Assembly: GCA_045540355.1 (NCBI GenBank)
Contig: JAZQHB010000070.1
Coordinates: forward strand, 1-9,503
Direction of reading: 5' to 3'
Source: RGIG2945 sp045540355
GTDB lineage: Bacteria > Bacillota > Clostridia > Oscillospirales > Acutalibacteraceae
Length of the DNA stretch: 9,503 nt
A program made the translations under genes and the position numbers. Shown piece by piece: positions 1 to 5,326 of this stretch (position 1 is its first letter; every line of letters starts with the position of its first letter). The notes beneath the pieces were generated by a model. It was not told the DNA's origin, searched no databases, and saw nothing but the letters and a program-made list of their open reading frames with translations.

Positions 1-1
1 C

Positions 2-40
2 ACATTGAAGGTCAACAATTTTCAGGAGGAAAAACAATGA
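2..40 (+). CDS. 3' end of an upstream gene (partial, 12 codons)
   Basis: From base 2 an open frame reads TLKVNNFQEEKQ and stops at the TGA at 38-40. That TGA overlaps the ATG of the next gene as ATGA. Such 4-nt overlaps are common between coupled genes, and the ribosome binding site of the next gene would lie inside this tail. Only 12 codons are visible, so no family can be assigned. The frame of the GNAT gene is also open to the left edge, so the overlap may be accidental. Confidence 0.3.
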   Translation, partial: TLKVNNFQEEKQ

Positions 41-663
41 ATAAAAATGACTATATAATTCGTAATGAAAGAAAAGAAGAACAAAGAGAAGTTGAGTTTC
101 TTGTTAGAGAATCATTTTGGAATGTTTATCGTCCCGGCTGTCTTGAACACTATGTTCTGAATCAACTTCGTGATGATGCTGACTTTATTCCCGAGCTTAA
201 TTTTGTTATGGAAAAGGAAGGCAGAATCATAGGACAGAATATGTTTATGAAGGCCGTTATCAAGGCTGACAGTGGCAAAGATATTCCAATTCTCACAATG
301 GGTCCTATCTGTATTGCAAATGAATTGAAGCGTCGGGGCTACGGCAAAATCCTGCTTGATTATTCACTGCAGAAGGCAACTGAAATGGGTTTTGGTGCAG
401 TTTGCTTTGAGGGTAATATTGACTTTTACGGAAAAAGCGGTTTTACCTTTGCATCTGATTTCGGTATCCGTTATCACGGTTTACCTGAAGGTGAAGATGC
501 ATCATTCTTCCTTTGCAAAGAACTGAAAAAAGGCTATCTTGACGATGTTACAGGTGAATATTCTCCGCCTCCGGGGTATTTTGTAAATGAAGCCGAAGCA
601 GAAGAGTTTGACAAACAATTCCCATTGAAAGAAAAATTGAAGCTTCCGGGACAACTTTTCTGA
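37..663 (+). CDS. GNAT family N-acetyltransferase (YhbS-like)
   Basis: This is a 208-aa soluble protein expected to move an acetyl group from acetyl-CoA to an unknown amine. The GNAT core lies at about residues 8-145. The central beta strand and acetyl-CoA pyrophosphate loop are at 87-108, with RRGYGK at 99-104 fitting the Q/R-x-x-G-x-G/A signature. The late motif NIDFYGKSGF at 127-136 is the usual YxxxGF segment. The order and the MGPI strand resemble the YhbS/COG3153 type. A tail of about 60 residues follows the core. The ATG is supported by AGGAGG at 24-29 with a 7-nt gap, although the frame stays open upstream. It is the only gene clearly on the + strand and is closed by a strong terminator, so it belongs to a different unit from the - strand genes facing it. 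Substrate unknown. Confidence 0.88.
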   Translation: MNKNDYIIRNERKEEQREVEFLVRESFWNVYRPGCLEHYVLNQLRDDADFIPELNFVMEKEGRIIGQNMFMKAVIKADSGKDIPILTMGPICIANELKRRGYGKILLDYSLQKATEMGFGAVCFEGNIDFYGKSGFTFASDFGIRYHGLPEGEDASFFLCKELKKGYLDDVTGEYSPPPGYFVNEAEAEEFDKQFPLKEKLKLPGQLF

Positions 664-681
664 AACACGAACTAACACAAA

Positions 682-715
682 GGGCAGTACATTTCGGTGT
701 ACTGCCCGAATTTTT
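682..715 (+). terminator. Rho-independent terminator of the GNAT gene
   Basis: A perfect 10-bp stem (GGGCAGTACA with TGTACTGCCC) and a 6-nt loop TTTCGG are followed by GAATTTTT. It begins 18 bases after the GNAT stop codon. The minus-strand side lacks a good T-run, so it should act mainly on + strand transcripts. Confidence 0.9.
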
Positions 716-938
716 GTATTTATGGGGCAGTTTTCATTTCTTTAAAAACTTTTATTTTTTCAACGGAGCCATTTTTGAGTGCATTTTGCCCTTAGTAATA
801 CGGGCAGAATGCACCGATTTTTAATGGGAATTTTGCTGACGGGGTACTGTTCATTTTACGAATTTCTATCGTCTGATTTGCCAAAGTTGGATTTTACGAG
901 CCGAAGAAGAAATGCGTTATTTCATCAGCCTTCCGCTT
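716..938. other. Intergenic stretch without a supported gene
   Basis: Between the GNAT terminator and the rep remnant no gene can be supported. The 61-codon open frame on the + strand (GTG at 779) starts inside a hairpin arm, has no ribosome binding site and shows no recognisable motif. The only clear structure is the hairpin at 779-814. The stretch may be the decayed end of the element on its right. Confidence 0.5.
779..823 (+). terminator. Second hairpin with T-run, possible terminator
   Basis: Arms GTGCATTTTGCCC (779-791) and GGGCAGAATGCAC (802-814) form a 13-bp stem with one G-U pair and a 10-nt loop, followed by CGATTTTTA. It has the shape of a + strand intrinsic terminator about 65 bases after a first good one. 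It may be a back-up, or the terminator of a lost gene. Confidence 0.45.
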
Positions 939-1061
939 TCAACCAAGGCGCCTTATATACTTAAAGTTACTACTAACTAAATTAAATATATATTCTCTTT
1001 TCTCGGCTGGTATATAACTTTCAGTCTTACTCTGCTCAGTCTTATTACTTGCGAGTTTTAC
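939..1061 (-). pseudogene. Possible out-of-frame C-terminal remnant of the RepA_N gene
   Basis: Directly after the rep stop codon on the minus strand, a different frame is open for 40 codons up to the TGA at 939-941. It contains SNKTEQSKTES, a hydrophilic N/K-T-E-x-S-K-T-E-S stretch. It resembles the Asn/Thr/Asp/Glu-rich tails that, from memory, follow the N-terminal domain in many Clostridia RepA_N proteins. The reading is that an internal deletion or frameshift near 1060 separated the N-terminal domain from this tail. The frame could be open by chance, so confidence is low. Confidence 0.35.
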
Positions 1062-1366
1062 GGAGGCTCAACGCTTATTTTCGGCACAGTTAATACATAC
1101 AGTTTCGCAGGTTTACCTTTTCCTTGATATTTACGACGGAGCAGATTGTGTTTTTCAAGTTCACGCTGTAATCGTGTTGCTTTGTCATGTCCGCAACCGA
1201 GCATTTCATTTGTTTCGGCAATGGTATAAAAGATAAAGACCTCACCATTTTTATCACACCAACCGTTTATTGCAGATAACTGCATCCTGTCGAGCATTAA
1301 GCCATAAAGCAGTTTTGCTTCTGCTGATAAATCCTTGTACTCCTCCGTAAATAACATCTTCGGCAT
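1058..1366 (-). CDS. repA: Replication initiator protein A, RepA_N domain, truncated (probable pseudogene)
   Basis: The product matches the RepA_N N-terminal domain, the DNA-binding initiator domain of Firmicutes theta plasmids and of many conjugative elements. Visible family features are MPKMLFTEEYKDLS, AKLLYGLMLDRMQLS (about 17-31), NGWCDKNGEVFIFY (34-47), LGCGHDKATRLQRELE (56-71) and GKGKPAKLYV (82-91). Family members are usually well over 200 aa, whereas this frame stops at 102, so most of the C-terminal half is missing. Family-like residues continue upstream in frame (DIVYEEPQSKIFFK) to a TGA at about 1418-1420, so the ATG at 1366 is probably internal. A CTG at 1415-1417 sits 11 nt after AGGAG (1429-1433), while the better spaced ATG at 1422-1424 is in another frame. 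The gene is therefore either started at a rare codon or frameshifted. It follows the 145-aa protein gene on the same strand. Confidence 0.75.
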   Translation of the reverse strand: MPKMLFTEEYKDLSAEAKLLYGLMLDRMQLSAINGWCDKNGEVFIFYTIAETNEMLGCGHDKATRLQRELEKHNLLRRKYQGKGKPAKLYVLTVPKISVEPP

Positions 1367-1443
1367 TTTGAAAAAGATTTTGCTTTGAGGTTCTTCGTAA
1401 ACGATATCTATGTTCAGATTTCATCACACTCCTTTTTATTTTC

Positions 1444-1456
1444 GGTAGCGGCTACC
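1444..1456. promoter_or_regulatory. Perfect 13-nt palindrome ahead of the rep gene, possible operator
   Basis: GGTAGC-G-GCTACC lies between the stop of the 145-aa gene and the rep ribosome binding site. A related minus-strand copy, differing at 3 of 19 positions over the wider site, lies inside the 145-aa gene at about 1775-1793. Position suggests an autoregulatory site or a small RNA hairpin controlling rep. No binding protein is known. Confidence 0.35.
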
Positions 1457-1469
1457 ATAAATGATTTGT

Positions 1470-1907
1470 TTAACCTTCGCCCATCTGTCGTAAGGCGGTT
1501 ACTGCTTGTCCTGCAACACTTATTAAATCTGTACTGGCAGGACTTTGGGTGGATTCTTTCAATGTCATTCGTATTTTACGGATGGCTTTTTCTATCTCTC
1601 GGCAAGTACAACCATTTTTTAAGGCGACAATTGCAAGATTGGTAATATACACACAGTGGCTCGGCTCGTGATGGTCTTGAACTAACATCCGTCCGATTTG
1701 TTCAAGAATTCCGTCTTTGCTTTTTATTGTCCATGTGGCTTCATCTGAATACCAAAGCAGTTTACCGTCGGGAATTTCGGTAGCCGCTTCCGAAATCAAC
1801 TGAGCAGCTTTGTTCACATACATTGAGTTAACGGCTTGTCTGCGACTACATCTGCCATTTGGTACATCTAGCCTCGGTCTGCCACGACCACGCTTCTTTT
1901 CTTCCAT
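1470..1907 (-). CDS. Basic 145-aa protein of unknown function with AT-hook-like N-terminus
   Basis: I do not recognise a named family. The start was set at the ATG at 1905-1907 because AAAGGAG precedes it by 8 nt. A longer frame to 1970 has no such signal. The N-terminus MEEKKRGRGRPRLD contains an AT-hook-like GRGRPR core, known in other proteins to bind the AT-rich minor groove. The rest is mostly helical in appearance, with SRRQAVNSMYVNKAAQLIS (about 21-39), a middle region around LLWYSDEATW (50-59) and a charged helix CREIEKAIRKIRMTLK (101-116). No membrane segment or signal peptide is seen. It lies directly upstream of the rep gene on the same strand, 52 bases from its likely start, so it may be an accessory replication or copy-control protein. 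That role rests only on position and basic charge. Confidence 0.7.
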   Translation of the reverse strand: MEEKKRGRGRPRLDVPNGRCSRRQAVNSMYVNKAAQLISEAATEIPDGKLLWYSDEATWTIKSKDGILEQIGRMLVQDHHEPSHCVYITNLAIVALKNGCTCREIEKAIRKIRMTLKESTQSPASTDLISVAGQAVTALRQMGEG

Positions 1908-1981
1908 TAGTATCACTCCTTTACTGTAGTATTTCGGGTTGATTTTTGATGATTTTTTCCTCTGTAACAAGTTTTATTTTG

Positions 1982-2083
1982 TCAGTAGGGTAATTTCATT
2001 AAGAGTGCCGTAAAAGTCTCTTTTGCCGTTTCACCCGAAATAGTTCCTGCCCCGGAATTTCACCGTAGCGTTGCTTTGCTCAT
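1982..2083 (-). pseudogene. Possible short degraded reading frame with an in-frame stop
   Basis: On the minus strand ATG at 2081-2083 opens MSKATLR, then a TGA at 2060-2062, then NSGAGTISGETAKETFTALL and a few more codons to TGA at 1982-1984. The residues after the stop look protein-like, but the other two frames are also largely open and there is no ribosome binding site. It may be a broken small gene of the mobile module, or chance. Confidence 0.2.
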
Positions 2084-2156
2084 ATCGTCGCAAAGTCATA
2101 TCACTTTCGGACGGTCATTTAATTTTCAAGGTGCGTATATATATAAGGTTTTTAGC

Positions 2157-2230
2157 AAAAAGAAAAAGCACCGATGAAACTGAACAAAGGATATGGTTAT
2201 CCCTTTGAGTTCAGACTTCATACGGCGCTT
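2157..2230 (-). terminator. Very long stem-loop terminator of the lexA-like / zinc-ribbon unit
   Basis: Read on the minus strand, arm 2230-2198 pairs with arm 2193-2168 around the short loop ACCA. The stem spans over 25 base pairs with a few bulges and is followed by TTTTTCTTTTT (2167-2157). It fits an intrinsic terminator for transcripts from the promoter near 3250. The stem is much longer than usual for a terminator, so it could also serve as an RNA processing or antisense structure. Confidence 0.8.
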
Positions 2231-2282
2231 GGAAGTTTTTCAGCCTGTTAAGGTCCTGCTCTGCTTGCACGATTAGAATCGC
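2211..2282 (-). pseudogene. Possible C-terminal remnant of a lost gene
   Basis: After the zinc-ribbon stop codon, the same minus-strand frame reads AILIVQAEQDLNRLKNFQAP plus YEV and stops at TGA 2211-2213. A GTG occurs at 2268-2270 but has no clear ribosome binding site. The last codons sit in the 5' arm of the terminator hairpin, the usual place for a gene end. This suggests the tail of a deleted gene that once used this terminator. The short length makes it speculative. Confidence 0.25.
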
Positions 2283-2291
2283 TATTCAATT

Positions 2292-2555
2292 TTAATAACG
2301 GCTTTTTGCCCTTCGGAAATACACGGTGTTTATCGGTTGCTCCAATTTGCATTTTCTGCACTTTGTTTGAATAATCGGTCTGTCGTCAGAGTAAAGCTCA
2401 ATAAGCCTTGCTCCGCAGATAGGACAGTAGATTATCTTTTTTACTGCGTTTTCCGCATCCTGCTGTGATTTCAACAGCTTTTCTTCTGCTTCGGGAGTTA
2501 TGGTATATCTACCCTCATCAAAAATAATTACTCTGCCACTCAATAAAGTCACCAA
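2292..2555 (-). CDS. Small zinc-ribbon protein (Cys-rich KTR-like)
   Basis: This protein of up to 87 aa has a four-cysteine knuckle: CPIC at about residues 44-47 (CPICGARL) and CRKC at about 66-69. That spacing and the following hydrophobic strand recall the Cys-rich KTR type of small zinc-ribbon proteins often found on Firmicutes mobile elements. The assignment is by pattern only. Zinc binding is expected; nucleic-acid binding is possible. No ATG is available: TTG at 2553-2555 and GTG at 2550-2552 lie close behind AAAGG (2556-2560), and TTG at 2541-2543 is a third choice, so the start is uncertain. The gene begins 4 bases after the lexA-like stop, whose TGA overlaps the ribosome binding site region, so the two are probably translationally coupled and share the promoter near 3250. 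Confidence 0.7.
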   Translation of the reverse strand: MVTLLSGRVIIFDEGRYTITPEAEEKLLKSQQDAENAVKKIIYCPICGARLIELYSDDRPIIQTKCRKCKLEQPINTVYFRRAKSRY

Positions 2556-2559
2556 CCTT

Positions 2560-3174
2560 TCAAAGAGCTTTTATAATATGCTTTGCCACCCCCTGAACAA
2601 CAAGCTTTTTTACCTTGATTGTTTTATCGGGGTAGGCTTTTTTATTTTCATAACGAAGTATTGCACAGTCAGATTCTTCATCAATGCCTGCGTAGGTTTT
2701 AAGTGTATTCTCATTGTTTTCATCAAGTGCAACAACTATATTGCCAATTTCAGCAGTTTCTTGTTTCTTTATGAGAACAAGGTCATTTTCGTTTATACCC
2801 ACATCAATCATTGAATCACCGAAAGCACGAAGGATATAGAATTCACCTGTGCCAAAAATAGAGGTAGGAAGGCTTACATATTCTTCAACATTCTCTTCCT
2901 CGCTCTCAGGGTCACCGCAACGAACAGAGCCAACTATGGGAGCAGAGAAATAACCTGTAGTGCATTTGTCGGTATGTGATGTTTCTATTGTTTGTCCGTC
3001 ATAGGTAAGGATGCCTTTTTCATTCATTTCTACAAGGTATCTGTATGCGGTGGTTTTGGAAACACCCACAGCCGTTGCAATAACATTGATAGACGGTGAC
3101 TGATGATTAGCCTTGTAATACTCGTTAATGAACGAACAGATTTTATCCATCAGAGCCTTGCTTTTGCTTCTCAT
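2560..3174 (-). CDS. lexA: LexA/S24-family self-cleaving transcriptional repressor
   Basis: This 204-aa protein has the LexA layout. A winged helix-turn-helix covers about residues 8-58, with recognition region AVGVSKTTAYRYLVEMNEKG. A linker is followed by an S24 peptidase domain. The self-cleavage site is in APIVGSVRCGDP and is Cys86-Gly87, where LexA usually has Ala-Gly and UmuD has Cys-Gly. The catalytic serine is Ser121 in FGDSM, and the general-base lysine is Lys159 in ENTLKTY. In this family, RecA filaments trigger cleavage and derepression. The ATG is supported by GAGGTG at 3182-3187 with a 7-nt gap. A perfect palindrome lies between promoter and start, implying autoregulation. It may be the host LexA or the repressor of the neighbouring mobile module. 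The coupled zinc-ribbon gene and rep remnant favour the latter, without proof. Confidence 0.87.
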   Translation of the reverse strand: MRSKSKALMDKICSFINEYYKANHQSPSINVIATAVGVSKTTAYRYLVEMNEKGILTYDGQTIETSHTDKCTTGYFSAPIVGSVRCGDPESEEENVEEYVSLPTSIFGTGEFYILRAFGDSMIDVGINENDLVLIKKQETAEIGNIVVALDENNENTLKTYAGIDEESDCAILRYENKKAYPDKTIKVKKLVVQGVAKHIIKAL

Positions 3175-3200
3175 AACATTTCACCTCAAAAAATCTAAAT

Positions 3201-3215
3201 GTAACGAGTCGTTAC
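3201..3215. promoter_or_regulatory. Perfect 15-nt palindrome, probable operator of the LexA-like repressor
   Basis: GTAACGA and TCGTTAC flank one central base. The site begins about 10 bases downstream of the -10 box, covering the start of the transcript, where a bound repressor would block initiation. It differs from the classical Bacillus LexA box (CGAAC-N4-GTTCG). No second copy was seen in the window. Confidence 0.65.
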
Positions 3216-3225
3216 TGATAGGATA

Positions 3226-3253
3226 ATTATAACGCTTTCAAATAAAAAGTCAA
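3226..3253 (-). promoter_or_regulatory. Sigma-A-type promoter of the lexA-like gene
   Basis: On the minus strand TTGACT (3248-3253) and TATAAT (3226-3231) are separated by 16 bases. This is close to the vegetative consensus, with a perfect -10 box. It lies about 50 bases upstream of the lexA-like start, and the palindrome at 3201-3215 sits just downstream. Confidence 0.85.
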
Positions 3254-3285
3254 TAGGTTTTTGAGAATAAAAGTTCGTGTTGGCT

Positions 3286-3321
3286 AAAAAAAGAGTATGG
3301 TGTCGGTTTTCACCGACACCA
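3286..3321 (-). terminator. Intrinsic terminator of the nine-gene run
   Basis: Stem TGGTGTCGG / CCGACACCA (9 bp, perfect, 6-nt loop) is followed on the minus strand by TACTC and seven T residues (3292-3286). It begins 17 bases beyond the phosphotransferase stop and separates this unit from the lexA-like promoter. Confidence 0.9.
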
Positions 3322-3337
3322 CAGGGAGTTTATATTG

Positions 3338-4315
3338 TTATAAACTTTTTAGACATTCCAAAATTCTATCCTTAACACTATGATAATAAACTATATGCTC
3401 CATAGTTTCACAGACTTCTGAAATACCAATCTCAATTTCATCTTCGCCACAATCAATACCTAAAGCACGCTTGACGTTATATTCAAGCCACTCTAAACGT
3501 CCGTAACTGCTGTAATAGATTGTTTCCCAATCATCAGGCAGTTCACCACCGTTATCAGCATAGGACTTGATAAGTGCTTTGAAAAGATTGAAATCAATGT
3601 TGCAGTTTTCATAACCTGACCAACATAAAGCCATTTCGTACAGTTCAACAAACGGGCTTGAATAGCAAAGACATTCCAAATCAATGATGCGGCAATCAGC
3701 ACCATTCCACATAACATTTTTGCTATCCATATCATTGTGGCAGATTGCCAGTACAGACGGCATCTTCATTGTGGCAAGGTTGCCTTTTTGCTGACTATCG
3801 TAAAGAATATCACGATTAGCAATTAAAAGATTATATAGCTCTGTGTTGCTTTCTGATAGTTTTTCAATAAACATATCCCAATCAACATTTATTTCACTGC
3901 GGTTATAAGGCTGAGCTTTCTTCTCAATGTTATGTATTTTGGCAAGGAATTCACCAATCTTTTGGCAGTGTTCAATAGTGATTTCTTCACCCTTGAGAGA
4001 CTCGCCCTCATAAAAATTGAACAAATAAAAATATTGTCCGTCAATTTCTTGCATTTTCTTACCGTTGAACGTCAAAGCAGGAAGTATAGGAATCTCTGTT
4101 TGTTCTAATCTTGCTTCAAGTTCTTCTGCAATGTGGTAATTTTCAAAAACAGTATCTCGCTTCATAACATAAGGATTTAACAGTTTAATTGCATATTTGT
4201 CTTTTGTCGTGAACAGTGAGTACATCTTATGCATAAAGCCGCCCTTGAGCTGAGTCGGCTCTGTTATTATTTTGCCTAAATCTAACTGTAGGCATATTTT
4301 ATTAAATATATCCAT
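3338..4315 (-). CDS. APH/choline-kinase-like phosphotransferase
   Basis: This 325-aa protein has the aminoglycoside-phosphotransferase fold and is expected to transfer a phosphate from ATP to the hydroxyl of a small molecule. Visible motifs, in order, are a glycine-rich loop LKGGFMHKMY (23-32), the ATP-anchoring lysine in YAIKLL (Lys44), the catalytic loop HNDMDSKNVMW (193-203, with Asp195 and Asn200), and the metal-binding IIDLE (210-214, Asp212). The length suits the family. Substrate is unknown: antibiotic, sugar, choline or amino-sugar kinases share these motifs. It is the last gene of the run. GGAG at 4331-4334 directly follows the glycosylase stop but is 15 nt from the ATG, an unusually long gap that predicts weak translation unless upstream translation helps. 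Confidence 0.85.
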   Translation of the reverse strand: MDIFNKICLQLDLGKIITEPTQLKGGFMHKMYSLFTTKDKYAIKLLNPYVMKRDTVFENYHIAEELEARLEQTEIPILPALTFNGKKMQEIDGQYFYLFNFYEGESLKGEEITIEHCQKIGEFLAKIHNIEKKAQPYNRSEINVDWDMFIEKLSESNTELYNLLIANRDILYDSQQKGNLATMKMPSVLAICHNDMDSKNVMWNGADCRIIDLECLCYSSPFVELYEMALCWSGYENCNIDFNLFKALIKSYADNGGELPDDWETIYYSSYGRLEWLEYNVKRALGIDCGEDEIEIGISEVCETMEHIVYYHSVKDRILECLKSL

Positions 4316-4334
4316 AGTGTTTAAATTTTACTCC

Positions 4335-4820
4335 TTAATCAATATATCCCTTTATTACTCTCCACGCCTCAACAAGCCTATTCATACTCCAACCAGCATT
4401 TGCAGGTGAAGTTGAGGGTAGACAAATAGCATTTCTGCCGATAGTGTTACGGATGTACTTGTTATAATACTTTTCGGCGGTTTTGCCGTTGACAAAAATC
4501 TGCTTGATGTCAGCATTTTCAAGTATCTCCGTGAGGTCGTTTGCAACCACATTTTTAATCGAACTGTCAGAACTGCCTGTTATATCGCAAGAGGCAATTA
4601 CATCCCATAAGGCAATGTGATTTGAGTGCAGAAAGTTGCTTTTTTCCTCAATAGTTACGGGTGTATCCGTACCCATAACGGCAGAAACAACCTTCCAGAA
4701 TCTGTTCTGCGGATGGCCGTAGAAAAACATCTGCTCACGGGATTTAACCGACGGAAAGCTACCGAGTATAAGTACTTTTGAGTTTTTGTCATATAACGGT
4801 GGAAACGGGTGTTTCGGCAT
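4335..4820 (-). CDS. DNA-deoxyinosine (hypoxanthine) glycosylase, uracil-DNA glycosylase superfamily, family 6
   Basis: This 161-aa enzyme is expected to excise deaminated bases, mainly hypoxanthine, from DNA and so start base-excision repair. Motif 1 is GSFPS (20-24) after the strand VLILG. Next comes the family hallmark SREQMFFYGHPQNRFW (27-42). Asn39 in NRFW corresponds, as I recall it, to the key asparagine of archaeal HDG. LWDVI is at 71-75, and the DNA-contact loop LPSTSPANA is at 134-142. All expected motifs and the family's usual length are present, so it should be active. The ATG is one base after the TAA of the kinase-like gene, and its ribosome binding site GAGGAG lies in that gene's last codons, so translation is coupled. 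A repair enzyme is unexpected among small-molecule modifiers. Confidence 0.85.
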   Translation of the reverse strand: MPKHPFPPLYDKNSKVLILGSFPSVKSREQMFFYGHPQNRFWKVVSAVMGTDTPVTIEEKSNFLHSNHIALWDVIASCDITGSSDSSIKNVVANDLTEILENADIKQIFVNGKTAEKYYNKYIRNTIGRNAICLPSTSPANAGWSMNRLVEAWRVIKGYID

Positions 4821-4821
4821 A

Positions 4822-5304
4822 TTATATACTCCTCATAAAATCTTCAACCTGGCGTTTCGTTTTCAAAACAACAGTTTTATCGCTGTACTTCTTTGCAATT
4901 TCAGCATAATAGTTGCGTCTTTCTTTGTTTCTGCAACCGAAAAGAGTAAACCTCACAAACCACCAATTCATATCATTAGCGTAACCGTCTTGTCTGCGGC
5001 TCTTTGTTCGTTTAACTGCACGACAAAAACAGGTAGCTCTCGGAAGCTGAAGCAAGACTATTTTATCTGCCTTTTGTAGTCGCTCGTCTATCATCAGGTA
5101 TGTATAGTAGCCGTCAATAATCCAATCTTCTTTCGCCATAAAATCTGCAACCTTGGGCAGTACAACAGAATCATCAACAGGCTTCCATTCCTTGTCCCAC
5201 TTGATATCATCAAGGTGAAGGACGGGGATATTTTTCTTTTTGGCTATGTAATCAGACAGATATGTTTTACCACTTCCGGCATAGCCTAAAACTGCGATTT
5301 TCAC
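4822..5304 (-). CDS. P-loop NTPase, adenylate-kinase-like (FlaR / topology-modulation type)
   Basis: This 160-aa protein has a kinase-like P-loop fold. Walker A is GYAGSGKT (7-14), at the N-terminus as usual. The segment LHLDDIKW (29-36) and the strand WIIDGYY (61-67) are typical of proteins named DNA topology modulation protein or FlaR, a name that does not prove a role in topology. The Arg/Lys-rich stretch RAVKRTKSRRQDGY (95-108) occupies the LID position of small nucleoside or shikimate-type kinases. The acceptor substrate is unknown. The start is a GTG at 5302-5304 behind GAGGTG with a 7-nt gap. The gene lies 22 nt after the nucleotidyltransferase-like gene and one base before the glycosylase gene. 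Confidence 0.8.
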   Translation of the reverse strand: MKIAVLGYAGSGKTYLSDYIAKKKNIPVLHLDDIKWDKEWKPVDDSVVLPKVADFMAKEDWIIDGYYTYLMIDERLQKADKIVLLQLPRATCFCRAVKRTKSRRQDGYANDMNWWFVRFTLFGCRNKERRNYYAEIAKKYSDKTVVLKTKRQVEDFMRSI

Positions 5305-5326
5305 TATCCTTCACCTCTTTCAGTTG

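Larger units (their letters stand above)
1908..2291. other. Intergenic stretch between the zinc-ribbon gene and the 145-aa gene
   Basis: No full gene is supported in these 384 bases. The stretch holds the long minus-strand terminator hairpin (2157-2230), a 24-codon protein-like tail upstream of it, a possible broken short frame at 1982-2083, and the ribosome binding site of the 145-aa gene at 1916-1922. The promoter for the 145-aa and rep genes should lie here, but no convincing -35/-10 pair was found. Confidence 0.55.

Noticed and set aside
779..964. 61-codon open frame on the + strand
   Set aside because: It starts at a GTG inside a hairpin arm, has no ribosome binding site and no recognisable motif.
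1385..1645. 86-codon + strand frame opposite the 145-aa gene
   Set aside because: Mostly antisense to the better supported minus-strand gene, with no start signal; its hydrophobic look comes from reading that gene backwards.
2500..2814. 104-codon hydrophobic + strand frame
   Set aside because: Antisense to the zinc-ribbon and LexA-like genes, both of which have clear family motifs.
3493..3735. 80-codon minus-strand frame inside the phosphotransferase gene
   Set aside because: It overlaps the catalytic loop of the phosphotransferase in another frame and has no motif.
4786..5079. 97-codon + strand frame
   Set aside because: Antisense to the P-loop and glycosylase genes, without a ribosome binding site.
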